From NCBI RefSeq assembly GCF_003315345.1, contig NZ_QNRO01000005.1, positions 143,229-207,228 of the forward strand: 64,000 nucleotides of DNA. Direction: 5' to 3'. The position numbers and the translations under genes are program-made. The DNA is from Marinobacter pelagius. Lineage in GTDB: Bacteria > Pseudomonadota > Gammaproteobacteria > Pseudomonadales > Oleiphilaceae. How positions within the stretch are numbered: position 1 is the first letter of the stretch; each line of letters begins with the position of its first letter. Below, in pieces: positions 55,280-63,214 of the stretch. Below the pieces are notes generated by a model that ran no database searches, was not told the DNA's origin, and saw nothing but the letters and a program-made list of their open reading frames with translations.

Positions 55280-56352
55280 GCCGTACTCCCGGAGTCCGTG
55301 GTGCCGGTATCAGCACCCAGGTGGTCGGCCCGGTACTGCGCCGGCGCCTGCCCGGTCCAGCGCTTGAATGCCCGGCTGAAGGCGCTGAGTTCGGAAAAGC
55401 CCAGCAGGAAAGCGATCTCACCCAACGCATAATGGTCGGCGGCGACATAACGCAGGGCCTTGTCCTTGCGCACCTCTTCCACCAGTTCGTGGAAACTCAG
55501 CCCTTCCTTCTTGAGTTTTCGGTAGAGGGTCTGGCGGCTCATGTGACACTGGCGGGCCAGGGTGTCGGCATCGATCCGGTCGGTCGCCATCTGCCGGGAA
55601 ATCAGCCGGCGGATCTTGCGGCTGAACGAGCGGCGGGTCTGCAGTCGGGCGAGCAGGAAGTTGACCTGGCGAAGAACCGCCGAATACACGTAGGGGTTGC
55701 GGTGAGGTATCGGGTGGCTCAGATGCCGGCTGTCAAAGGCAACACGGGTGATGCCGTGGCCGAAACTCACCGGGCCGCCCAGCAGCAGTTCGTATTCGTT
55801 GGCGTAGGACGGCTTTTCATGGGCAATCTCGGCCCATTCGGCCTGGAAGCCGGGGTGGATGAAATGCCGGGTCCGGCTCATGGCAGCGGCCAGGGTCCGG
55901 TCCATGTCCTGGCGGCAGTAGTGTTCCGGGGTATCCGGTTGCCAGGTCAGGATCGCGGTGTCGCCGCTCTGCTCGAAGGTGAGGATGACCGATTCGTTGA
56001 TCAGCCGGTGCAGGCGGACATACTGGGTTACCGCCTCGCCCAGGGTGTCGCAGTTGAAAAACACGTGTCCCACCAGGCCCATGCGTTCCGGGTCGACCAG
56101 CTTGCCGGCATGGAGCCCGACACCGGGGTCCCCGGTGATCTGTTCGGCATACTCCCACAGCCGGTAGTGGGCCTCGGCAGGCACCCTGCGGTCGGGATCT
56201 TCGAGTTCACCGGTGCCCAGCCCGGTGATACCGGCGATCCGGCTCCGGTCCAGTACACCCTGGCGCTCCAGGTAATGCACCAGCGCCAGCGTGCTGGAGG
56301 CGGCAACGCCGGGAGTCTGGGCTGTAGGGGTATCCGGGTGCGAGGAACTCAC
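55276..56352 (-). CDS. AraC-family transcriptional regulator
   Basis: 358 residues from GTG 56352, chosen because AGAAGG stands 6 bases before it; the longer ATG frame to 56427 has none. N-terminal ligand-binding domain of the OruR/ArgR-like (PF12625) type (about 20-230) and a C-terminal double helix-turn-helix (about 255-340; DADTLARQCHMSRQTLYRKLKKEGLSFHELVEEVRKDKAL, IAFLLGFSELSAFSRAFKRWTGQAPAQYR). ATGA-coupled to clsA. Divergent from the 30-residue ORF. Confidence 0.9.
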   Translation of the reverse strand: MSSSHPDTPTAQTPGVAASSTLALVHYLERQGVLDRSRIAGITGLGTGELEDPDRRVPAEAHYRLWEYAEQITGDPGVGLHAGKLVDPERMGLVGHVFFNCDTLGEAVTQYVRLHRLINESVILTFEQSGDTAILTWQPDTPEHYCRQDMDRTLAAAMSRTRHFIHPGFQAEWAEIAHEKPSYANEYELLLGGPVSFGHGITRVAFDSRHLSHPIPHRNPYVYSAVLRQVNFLLARLQTRRSFSRKIRRLISRQMATDRIDADTLARQCHMSRQTLYRKLKKEGLSFHELVEEVRKDKALRYVAADHYALGEIAFLLGFSELSAFSRAFKRWTGQAPAQYRADHLGADTGTTDSGSTA

Positions 56353-56503
56353 AACATTCCTTCTGAAAGTTAACAGGCTGTCATGGACACTGGTACAAAA
56401 TGTCAAGCGTATGGGACAACTTGTCAACGGCCTCTGTGCCTTACAACGATAGCATCATCCCATCAGGTTGGAGTAATGAATGCACACTTGATGGAGGTGT
56501 TGT

Positions 56504-56596
56504 ATGGAACAGGAAATCTTTGTGCCCCATAGCGAGCAGGAACGCAAGAACGTGATTGCTCTCGCGGAATATCTGGACAGCATTTTCTACTGCTGA
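56504..56596 (+). CDS. Candidate 30-residue small protein
   Basis: ATG 56504 to TGA 56596 encodes 30 residues (opening MEQEIFVPHSEQERKN, ending AEYLDSIFYC). GGAGG (56493-56497) is ideally spaced, and a strong intrinsic terminator starts 28 bases after the stop, so it looks like a free-standing gene. The peptide is acidic and amphipathic with a C-terminal Cys. It could be a small regulator, a peptide precursor or a leader. I know no family. The AraC-type gene is divergent from it. Confidence 0.55.
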   Translation: MEQEIFVPHSEQERKNVIALAEYLDSIFYC

Positions 56597-56624
56597 TCAG
56601 ACAGGCGTTCAGCCTATGACCTTA

Positions 56625-56649
56625 AGCCGGGTAACCCCCGGCTTTTTTT
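56625..56649 (+). terminator. Intrinsic terminator of the small ORF
   Basis: Arms AGCCGGG (56625-56631) and CCCGGCT with a 5-base loop, followed by seven T. It isolates the small ORF from the esterase gene at 56743. Confidence 0.88.
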
Positions 56650-56742
56650 CGTCCCGACAATCTCCTGCCTTGCTCGCTGGGCTGGCAATGGTAATGTATC
56701 CGCTCCGAGAACAATCCTGTCCAATGCGGAGGCTGTCTGTCC

Positions 56743-57540
56743 ATGAGTGTCGAGCTGAATCATCGAATTACCGGCGAAGGCAAACCCCTGATCTTGTTGC
56801 ATGGCCTGTTCGGGTCACTGGAAAACCTCGGGGGGATTGCGCGCCGGCTGCAGGATGAATGGCAGATTCACGCCCTGGACGAGCGCAACCACGGCAGCTC
56901 TCCGCATACCGATACCATGGACTACCCCTCCATGGCGGAGGATGTACTTGCCTACATGGATGCCCAGGGTCTGGACAAGGCCTCACTCCTGGGGCATTCC
57001 ATGGGAGGCAAGGTGGCCATGCAGGTGGCCCTGATGGCGCCGGAGCGAGTGGACAAGGTGATCGTGGCGGATATCGCGCCGGTCAGTTACAAACCCCGTC
57101 ACGATGCCATTCTCGAGGGGCTGAGAAGTCTGGATCTGACCGCCGTGCGCTCCCGCCAGGATGCCGACAAGCTGCTGGCGGAATTTGTCGAGACCCCCGG
57201 CGTCCGGCAGTTCCTGCTGAAGAACCTGGAGCGGGTGCCCAGCGAAGAACAGACCGCTGACGTCCCCATGTTCCGGTGGCGGCTGAACCTGCCGGTGATC
57301 GATGACTGCTATGAAAATCTGGCCAAAGCCCCCGAGGGTGACGGCCCCTTCAACGGTCCAGTCCTGTTCCTCAAGGGCGCAGAATCCGCCTATATCCAGG
57401 AAAAACACCGGGACCAGATCATGCGGCTGTTTCCGTCGGCCGAGCTGCGCATCATCCAGGACACCGGCCACTGGCTGCATGCCGAGAAAGCCGATACCTT
57501 TGCTGCCCTTTGCCGCCGTTTCCTCGAGAGCGAAACCTGA
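56743..57540 (+). CDS. Alpha/beta-hydrolase esterase (YbfF-like)
   Basis: A 265-residue cytoplasmic esterase. LLHGLFGS oxyanion segment (19-25), nucleophile elbow GHSMGG with S86, and the catalytic His in DTGHWLHAEK near 246. The DERNHGSSPH and FLKGAESAYI segments resemble E. coli YbfF, which acts on short acyl and palmitoyl-CoA esters. Its promoter must lie between the small-ORF terminator and 56743. No operon partner is obvious; the next gene is 110 bases away. Confidence 0.9.
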   Translation: MSVELNHRITGEGKPLILLHGLFGSLENLGGIARRLQDEWQIHALDERNHGSSPHTDTMDYPSMAEDVLAYMDAQGLDKASLLGHSMGGKVAMQVALMAPERVDKVIVADIAPVSYKPRHDAILEGLRSLDLTAVRSRQDADKLLAEFVETPGVRQFLLKNLERVPSEEQTADVPMFRWRLNLPVIDDCYENLAKAPEGDGPFNGPVLFLKGAESAYIQEKHRDQIMRLFPSAELRIIQDTGHWLHAEKADTFAALCRRFLESET

Positions 57541-57650
57541 TTCCGGAGCCGTCTGGCGCGGGTCGTTTTCATGGTCTGGCCCCCGTCTGCTATGGTTAGG
57601 CCATTGTCCTGGCGGGGAAATCGGAAAATAACAACGGGCGGACGCACTCT

Positions 57651-58739
57651 ATGAAGTGGTTGTTGATCGGGTTGCTGGTGGTGTTTCTTTTGCTCGGCAG
57701 TTTTCTACTGACGCCGTCGCCCATTGACAGCAAGGCCTGGGAGCCGCCTTCGCCACCACCGCTGACCGGGATCCTGGCACCCAACGAACGGCTTCGCCTG
57801 GCGGACCTGCTGGCCCGGGGCCAGGTCTATGGGCCGGAAGACACCACGGTCGGGCCGGACGGCGTTCTCTACAGCGGTACTCAGGACGGTTTCATCGTCC
57901 GGGTCTTCCCTGACGGTCGCGTTGAAAAGTGGCTTGAGACCGGAGGCCGGCCACTGGGGATGGTGTTTGACCGCGAGGGCAACCTGATCGTTGCGGACGC
58001 CTGGCAAGGGCTGCTGTCCATTGCCCCGGACAAGACCGTGACCGTGCTGGCCCGGGAGGCCGGGGGCACACCGTTCCGGTTTACCGACGATGTGGACATC
58101 GGCCCGGATGGCACCATCTATTTCACCGATGCCAGCTCACGCTTCCATCAGCCGGACTACCGGCTAGACCTGCTGGAAATGCGTCCCCACGGTCGTCTGC
58201 TGCGTTATTCACCCCGCACCGGTCGGGCCGAAGTCCTGCTGGGTAACCTGCACTTCGCCAACGGTGTCGCCGTTTCGCCGGACGGAGACTTTATTCTGGT
58301 CAACGAGACCTGGAAATACCGGATCCTGCGTTACTGGCTGCAAGGCCCCCGGGCCGGCCGGGCCGAAGTCTTTGCCGACAACCTGCCCGGGTTTCCCGAT
58401 AACCTGGCGGTGGATGAAGAGGGCCGTTACTGGGTGGCATTCCCCACACTGCGCAACGCCCAGGTCGATACCTTGCACCGCTCCCCCTGGCTCAAGGACC
58501 TGGTTGCCAAGCTGCCGGACAGCCTGAAACCGGCACCCCAGGAATATGGCCTGGTGGTGGCCTTCGACCGGGACGGCAAGCCCATTACCAGTCTGCACGA
58601 TACCCGCGGCACTCACTTGCAGGAAATCACCTCGGTGAATCCCCACGACGGGGTTCTATACTTTGGTTCACTTCACAACGACCGTATCGGGCGGCTACCG
58701 TTGCACGCCATTCCGGGGCTCGGAGACACTGACGAATGA
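57651..58739 (+). CDS. Membrane-anchored SMP-30/gluconolactonase-strictosidine synthase family protein
   Basis: 362 residues. One N-terminal helix (about 2-20) anchors or exports the protein. A six-bladed propeller follows (YGPEDTTVGPDGVLYSGTQDG, DDVDIGPDGTIYFTDASSRFH, FANGVAVSPDGDFILVNETWKYRI, GFPDNLAVDEEGRYWVA). The family includes lactonases and strictosidine synthase-like proteins; the substrate is unknown. Its stop overlaps the next start by ATGA, coupling it to the thioesterase. Confidence 0.87.
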   Translation: MKWLLIGLLVVFLLLGSFLLTPSPIDSKAWEPPSPPPLTGILAPNERLRLADLLARGQVYGPEDTTVGPDGVLYSGTQDGFIVRVFPDGRVEKWLETGGRPLGMVFDREGNLIVADAWQGLLSIAPDKTVTVLAREAGGTPFRFTDDVDIGPDGTIYFTDASSRFHQPDYRLDLLEMRPHGRLLRYSPRTGRAEVLLGNLHFANGVAVSPDGDFILVNETWKYRILRYWLQGPRAGRAEVFADNLPGFPDNLAVDEEGRYWVAFPTLRNAQVDTLHRSPWLKDLVAKLPDSLKPAPQEYGLVVAFDRDGKPITSLHDTRGTHLQEITSVNPHDGVLYFGSLHNDRIGRLPLHAIPGLGDTDE

Positions 58740-59209
58740 CCGCCGAACAGAACATTGACTGGGACCTGCCGGATCCCTTCACCCTCGAAATTACCGTGCG
58801 CGAGAAGGACACCGATCGCCTCGGGCACGCCAACAACGTGGTTTATGTCCGCTGGCTGGAAGACGTCAGCTGGGCCCACATCGAGAGCCTGGGCATGACC
58901 TGGGAGTTGCATGAGGCCACCGGCAAGGCCATGGCCATCACCCGTACCGAGATCGACTACCTGGCCTCCGCCAACGCCGGGGATCGGCTTATTCTGGGTA
59001 CCTGGCTGACCGGGTTTGACGGGCGCTTCCGCTCCTCCCGCCAGTTCCAGCTGGTGCGCCCGGCGGATGGCAAAACCCTGGTGCGGGCGGTCTCCACCCA
59101 TGCCTGCGTCAACATGAAAACCCAGCGACCGTCCCGCGCACCGAAGGAGTTTGCCGAGATCCTGTCAGCGGCCTCGGTCAGGGTCGGCAAGGGCCTGGCC
59201 CCGGAGTGA
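58736..59209 (+). CDS. Acyl-CoA thioesterase, 4HBT/YbgC family
   Basis: A 157-residue hot-dog-fold thioesterase. The motif REKDTDRLGHANNVVYVRWLED (about 22-43) contains the active-site Asp and the N-V-Y-W pattern of YbgC/4-hydroxybenzoyl-CoA thioesterases. Coupled to the SMP-30 gene by a four-base overlap. Substrate unknown. Confidence 0.9.
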   Translation: MTAEQNIDWDLPDPFTLEITVREKDTDRLGHANNVVYVRWLEDVSWAHIESLGMTWELHEATGKAMAITRTEIDYLASANAGDRLILGTWLTGFDGRFRSSRQFQLVRPADGKTLVRAVSTHACVNMKTQRPSRAPKEFAEILSAASVRVGKGLAPE

Positions 59210-59294
59210 GCTTCCCCGGAGCCGGTTTTCTGCTAGTCTGAAAGCGTCTGTCTCAGTTAGCTCCGATCATTACCACCGAAGTCTGGAGAGACCC

Positions 59295-60278
59295 ATGGAA
59301 TCCACCAATGAACACAACATCGATACTTCCATGCGCCACGTGGTCTATGACCGTTTTGGTGAACGGGATGTCCTGCAGGTGATCGAAAGCCCGGTGCCAC
59401 AGCCTGAAGATGGCCAGGTACTGGTGCGGGTTCATGGCGCCGGCCTGAACCCCATCGACTGGAAGACCCGCAAAGGGCTGGGTTTTGCGGCGCGCCAGAT
59501 CGAGAACTCGCTGCCCTGGACGCCAGGCTATGATGTCGCCGGTGAGGTGGTTGCTGTGGGCGACGGAGTGACGACCCTGGCGCCGGGTGACCGCGTGATG
59601 GGCATGGTGGGGTTCCCGGCCGCCGGTGGAGGCTACGCCGAGTTTGCCCTGGCCGCAGCGGATGAGCTGGCGATCGTGCCAGAGGAACTGGATCTGGTGA
59701 CGGCCGGAGGTATCCCCCTTGCGGCACTGACCGCCTGGCAGGGGTTGTTCGAGATGGGCAAGCTGGAGTCCGGGCAGAAGATCCTGATCCACGCCGGTGC
59801 CGGTGGTGTTGGTCATTTCGCGGTGCAGTTTGCCCTGGAGCGGGGCGCCCATGTCATTGCCACGGCCTCGGCGCGAAACCGCGATTTTCTGGCGGAACTC
59901 GGGGTGCACGAAGTGATCGATTACCACACCACCGACTTCGCCGACGAATGCTACGGCCTGGACATGGTGCTGGACCTGATGGGCGGCGATGTGGGCAAGC
60001 GTTCACTGCACACTTTAGGTGAAAACGGTGTACTGGTGACCATTCCCACGGTAACCGCGGACGAGATTATCAGCATCGCCGAAGAGATGGGGCTGCGGGC
60101 GCACGGGATGACCGTACGCCCGGATGTCTTCCACCTGGAGGAGATTGCCGAGTTGATCGAGGACGGCGATGTGCGGGTGCACGTGGACGGCCGATTTACT
60201 CTGGACCAGGTACGGGAAGCCCACGAAGCGCTTGAAGGTGGGCACGTCCGCGGCAAGCTGGTGCTGGACTGCCGCTGA
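59295..60278 (+). CDS. NAD(P)H quinone oxidoreductase / zinc-independent medium-chain dehydrogenase
   Basis: 327 residues from the ATG at 59295 after GGAGAG; the longer frame from 59151 lies in the thioesterase gene. GroES-like domain (about 12-130; LNPIDWKTRKG, PGYDVAGEVVAVG) and Rossmann domain with AGAGGVGHFAVQFA (167-180). No zinc-binding cysteines. Quinone or enone reduction is likely. 85 bases behind the thioesterase. Its stop codon forms part of a short tandem repeat. Confidence 0.9.
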   Translation: MESTNEHNIDTSMRHVVYDRFGERDVLQVIESPVPQPEDGQVLVRVHGAGLNPIDWKTRKGLGFAARQIENSLPWTPGYDVAGEVVAVGDGVTTLAPGDRVMGMVGFPAAGGGYAEFALAAADELAIVPEELDLVTAGGIPLAALTAWQGLFEMGKLESGQKILIHAGAGGVGHFAVQFALERGAHVIATASARNRDFLAELGVHEVIDYHTTDFADECYGLDMVLDLMGGDVGKRSLHTLGENGVLVTIPTVTADEIISIAEEMGLRAHGMTVRPDVFHLEEIAELIEDGDVRVHVDGRFTLDQVREAHEALEGGHVRGKLVLDCR

Positions 60279-60337
60279 GGGCTCTCTACCACCGCTTGAG
60301 GGCTCTCTACCGGCGCTGAGGGCTCTCTACCACCGCT
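60276..60337. repeat. Three tandem copies of a 20-21-bp unit
   Basis: Units start at 60276, 60297 and 60317, each opening TGAGGGCTCTCTACC. The first overlaps the oxidoreductase stop codon and a partial fourth (TGAGAGCTC) follows. Copies 1 and 3 are identical over 21 bases; copy 2 differs at its end. It lies 16 bases before the convergent antiporter gene ends. Confidence 0.85.
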
Positions 60338-60352
60338 TGAGAGCTCCGGCCC

Positions 60353-62230
60353 TCAGTCCTTTTCTTCCTCGCCCCCGGTTTCTTCGGCCGCCGTTTTTGC
60401 GGCTTTCCCGCCGTTGTTTTTCTCCTTGCGGTCCTTCTGCGGCTGCGGCGGTACCAGGCTTATCAGCACCCAGTCTTCTTCCGGTTTCAGGTCTTCCATC
60501 TTGCAGACCGGCGAGATGTATCCCTTGCTGTCGAACACGAACAGCACCAGGGCCTGGCGCTGGTATTTCTCCAGGAAATCCTCGTAGCTGAACTCCTCGC
60601 TCAGTTGGGTGGTCCGCACGGTATAGCCCTGGCTGGCCAGGCTGGCCAGCTTGGCGTAGCTCACACCATCAAACAGGCCCCGGGTCATCTGGATCTTCTC
60701 CGCTGTCTGGTGGCGGGCCTTCTGGTCCTGGTCTCCCTCGGCCAGGCTGAACACGCAGTTCTTCCCGAACCAGTCGAGGAAATGGTACGTGGCCAGTGAA
60801 TTCATGTGCTTGTACGGTGAGATGACCAGCAGCTTGCCGATGCCGGTCAGATCCAGGTGGGTCGAGGCGTGCTCGGATACAGGGTTGCCGAAGTAGACCT
60901 GCAGGTTATCCATCCGGGCCTGGCGCACATTCTCCCAGTTGGTGTCGGCCAGGGTGACCGGCACTTCATGCTTCTTCAGTGCATGGGCAATCATTCGGGC
61001 GACATTGTTGGCACCCAGGATCAGGAAGCCGAATTCGGCCGGTTCCGCAACCTTCAGCAGTCGTGCCACAGGGCGCGCCGTCAGACTCTGAAGGGTGACC
61101 GTGGCAATGATCAGCATGAACACCAGGGGCACCAGCGTGCCGGCGCTGTCATAGCCGAGTTTCTGCAACTGGAAGGCGAACAGCGCCGAGACCGCGGCCG
61201 CCACGATGCCCCGGGGCGCAATCCAGCTCAGGAACAGTTTTTCCCTGAGGTTGAGTTCGGTGCCGATGGCGGACAGGAAGATGCTCAGGGGGCGGGCCAC
61301 CAGCATCAGGGCGGCCAGAACCACCACCAGGGCCCAGCCAAGCTCCGCGATGGCGGCAAACTCGACCCGGGCGGCCAGGATGATGAACAGGGCGGAGATC
61401 AGCAGGACACTGAGGGATTCCTTGAACTCGAGAATGCTATCGATCGGTACCCGCTTCATGTTGGCCATCCAGATACCCATGATGGTAACTGTGAGCAGGC
61501 CGGATTCGTGGGCCAGTTCGTTGGAAATGGCGTAGACCCCGAGCATGAAGGTCAGGGTGCCGGCATTGTGCAGGTACTGGGGAATCCAGTGCTTGCGCAG
61601 CACTAGGCCGTTGAGATAGCCGGCGGCCGCCCCGATCAGGAAACCCACCAGCAGGGTTTTGCCGAAGATGTAGAGGGAATGGCTGAAAACGTTGCCCTGG
61701 CCCCAGGAGACGATGCCCTCGAATACCAGCACTGCGAGCAGGGCGCCCACCGGATCGATGATAATGCCCTCCCAACGCAGGATATTGGCCAGCGTGGACT
61801 TCGGCCGCACCGACCTCAACAGGGGCGCAATCACGGTGGGGCCGGTAACGATTGAAATTGCGCCGAACAGCAGGGCGACTTCCCAGGACACGTCCAGGGC
61901 CCAGCGGGCGACCAGGGTGCCGATGAGACAGGTGATAATGGAGCCCACTGGTACCAGGTTGCGCACCATCTTGCCGTGGCCGCGAATCTCCTCGTAACGC
62001 AGGGTCAGGCTGCCCTCGAACAGGATGATGGCCACCGCCAGCGAGATTACCGGGAACAGAAGGTCGCCAAAGACCTGCTCTGGTACCAGGAAGCCGAAGA
62101 GAGGACCTGCGGCGATGCCGCCCGCCAGGAGAAACAGGATGGCGGGCATTCGTACCCGCCAGGCCAGCCACTGGCAGAACAGGGACAGGACGCCAATGCT
62201 GGCGAGAAGCATGACAGTGCTGAGAGGCAT
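60353..62230 (-). CDS. NhaP-type Na+/H+ antiporter with TrkA-N domain
   Basis: A 625-residue CPA1-family exchanger of the inner membrane. About 12 transmembrane helices (1 to about 390), with the ion-site region EGIIIDPVGALLAV and SWIAPRGIVAAAV. A cytoplasmic Rossmann (TrkA-N) domain follows from about 397 (GFLILGANNVARMIAHAL). The C-terminal 25 residues are a Lys/Glu-rich tail. Likely exports Na+ or K+ for pH and salt balance, apt for a marine organism. 20 bases downstream of tcdA on the same strand. Confidence 0.92.
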   Translation of the reverse strand: MPLSTVMLLASIGVLSLFCQWLAWRVRMPAILFLLAGGIAAGPLFGFLVPEQVFGDLLFPVISLAVAIILFEGSLTLRYEEIRGHGKMVRNLVPVGSIITCLIGTLVARWALDVSWEVALLFGAISIVTGPTVIAPLLRSVRPKSTLANILRWEGIIIDPVGALLAVLVFEGIVSWGQGNVFSHSLYIFGKTLLVGFLIGAAAGYLNGLVLRKHWIPQYLHNAGTLTFMLGVYAISNELAHESGLLTVTIMGIWMANMKRVPIDSILEFKESLSVLLISALFIILAARVEFAAIAELGWALVVVLAALMLVARPLSIFLSAIGTELNLREKLFLSWIAPRGIVAAAVSALFAFQLQKLGYDSAGTLVPLVFMLIIATVTLQSLTARPVARLLKVAEPAEFGFLILGANNVARMIAHALKKHEVPVTLADTNWENVRQARMDNLQVYFGNPVSEHASTHLDLTGIGKLLVISPYKHMNSLATYHFLDWFGKNCVFSLAEGDQDQKARHQTAEKIQMTRGLFDGVSYAKLASLASQGYTVRTTQLSEEFSYEDFLEKYQRQALVLFVFDSKGYISPVCKMEDLKPEEDWVLISLVPPQPQKDRKEKNNGGKAAKTAAEETGGEEEKD

Positions 62231-62250
62231 AGGCTTTCAGGTCCTTTGAA

Positions 62251-63042
62251 TTACTGGTTGGCGCGCCTGGCAATACGGTTAAGCAGGCGCGATGCCGCAA
62301 TAAATCCGAAACTGGCGGTGACCGGGCTGGCGGCGCCGAATCCTGAGGCGCAGTCCAGCCGTACCGGGCCATTGCCGGCCGGTTTCTGATGGCACACTTC
62401 CCCGTCTCCGGCAGGATACGTGAGCTGTTCCAGTGAGTATACGGCCTCGATACCAAACCGCCGCTTCGGATTTCTGGAAAATCCATATTCCCGACGCAAC
62501 AGGTTGCGGACTTTCGCGAGCAAAGGGTCCTGGGTGGTTTTGGCAAGGTCCGCCACCTGGATCTGTGTGGGATCCATCTGACCACCGGCGCCGCCGGCGC
62601 AGACCAGTGGAATCTTGCGTCGCTGGCAATGGGCGATCAGGGCAGCCTTGGCCTTGACGCTGTCGATGGCATCCACCACCCCGGTCATCTCTGGGGTAAT
62701 CAGCTCGGCGGCATTCTTCGGGGTCAGGAAGCCAAAATGAACCCGTACCTCGGCATGGGGGTTGATGGTTTTGAGTCGATCAGCCATGGCGTCAGTCTTG
62801 GTTCGACCGTACTGTCCCTCCAGCGCATGCAGCTGCCGGTTGGTGTTGGACACGCAGATGTCGTCCATATCGATCAGCGTCAGGGTGCCGATCCCGCTGC
62901 GGGCCAGCGCTTCGGCCGCCCACGAACCGACTCCGCCGAGGCCGACGATGGCAATGTGGGCATTCCGGAATGCGTCCAGGGCACGGCGGCCATAGAGCCG
63001 CTCGATTCCCCCGAAACGAAAAGCGTAATCGTCCGCGGACAT
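62251..63042 (-). CDS. tcdA: tRNA threonylcarbamoyladenosine dehydratase
   Basis: An E1-like enzyme that cyclises t6A37 of tRNA to ct6A using ATP. 263 residues. Nucleotide loop GLGGVGS (34-40), DMDDICVSNTNRQLHAL, VVDAIDSVKAKAALIAHC, and CAGGAGGQMDPTQIQVADLAKT. A C-terminal hydrophobic segment (about 235-255; FGAASPVTASFGFIAASRL) matches its usual membrane-associating end. Formerly called CsdL/YgdL. Confidence 0.95.
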   Translation of the reverse strand: MSADDYAFRFGGIERLYGRRALDAFRNAHIAIVGLGGVGSWAAEALARSGIGTLTLIDMDDICVSNTNRQLHALEGQYGRTKTDAMADRLKTINPHAEVRVHFGFLTPKNAAELITPEMTGVVDAIDSVKAKAALIAHCQRRKIPLVCAGGAGGQMDPTQIQVADLAKTTQDPLLAKVRNLLRREYGFSRNPKRRFGIEAVYSLEQLTYPAGDGEVCHQKPAGNGPVRLDCASGFGAASPVTASFGFIAASRLLNRIARRANQ

Positions 63043-63130
63043 TCAGCCTCCGTCAGTAGCCGGCAGTGCCGGCGCGAATCAAAGCATGCAATTGTACCCC
63101 ACGCAGCGGAGGGAGACGAAAAGCAGGCAC

Positions 63131-63156
63131 AAAAAAGCCACGCCCGAAGGCGTGGC
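63131..63156 (-). terminator. Intrinsic terminator reading leftward from the transposase
   Basis: On the minus strand GCCACGCC-TTCG-GGCGTGGC is followed by TTTTTT. It lies between the transposase stop (63215) and the tcdA start (63042), so it would stop leftward transcription from the insertion before tcdA. Confidence 0.85.
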
Positions 63157-63167
63157 CCAGAGTGCTG

Positions 63168-63194
63168 ACGAACCCCGGTTTTTCCGGGGTTCGT
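63168..63194. repeat. 11-bp perfect hairpin next to the transposase end
   Basis: ACGAACCCCGG (63168-63178) and CCGGGGTTCGT (63184-63194) with a T5 loop, 20 bases beyond the transposase stop. It may be the element's own terminator stem or part of its terminal sequence. The other end is off the window, so the terminal repeats cannot be compared. Confidence 0.5.
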
Positions 63195-63214
63195 TGCGTT
63201 TAGGCGCTTTAAAT

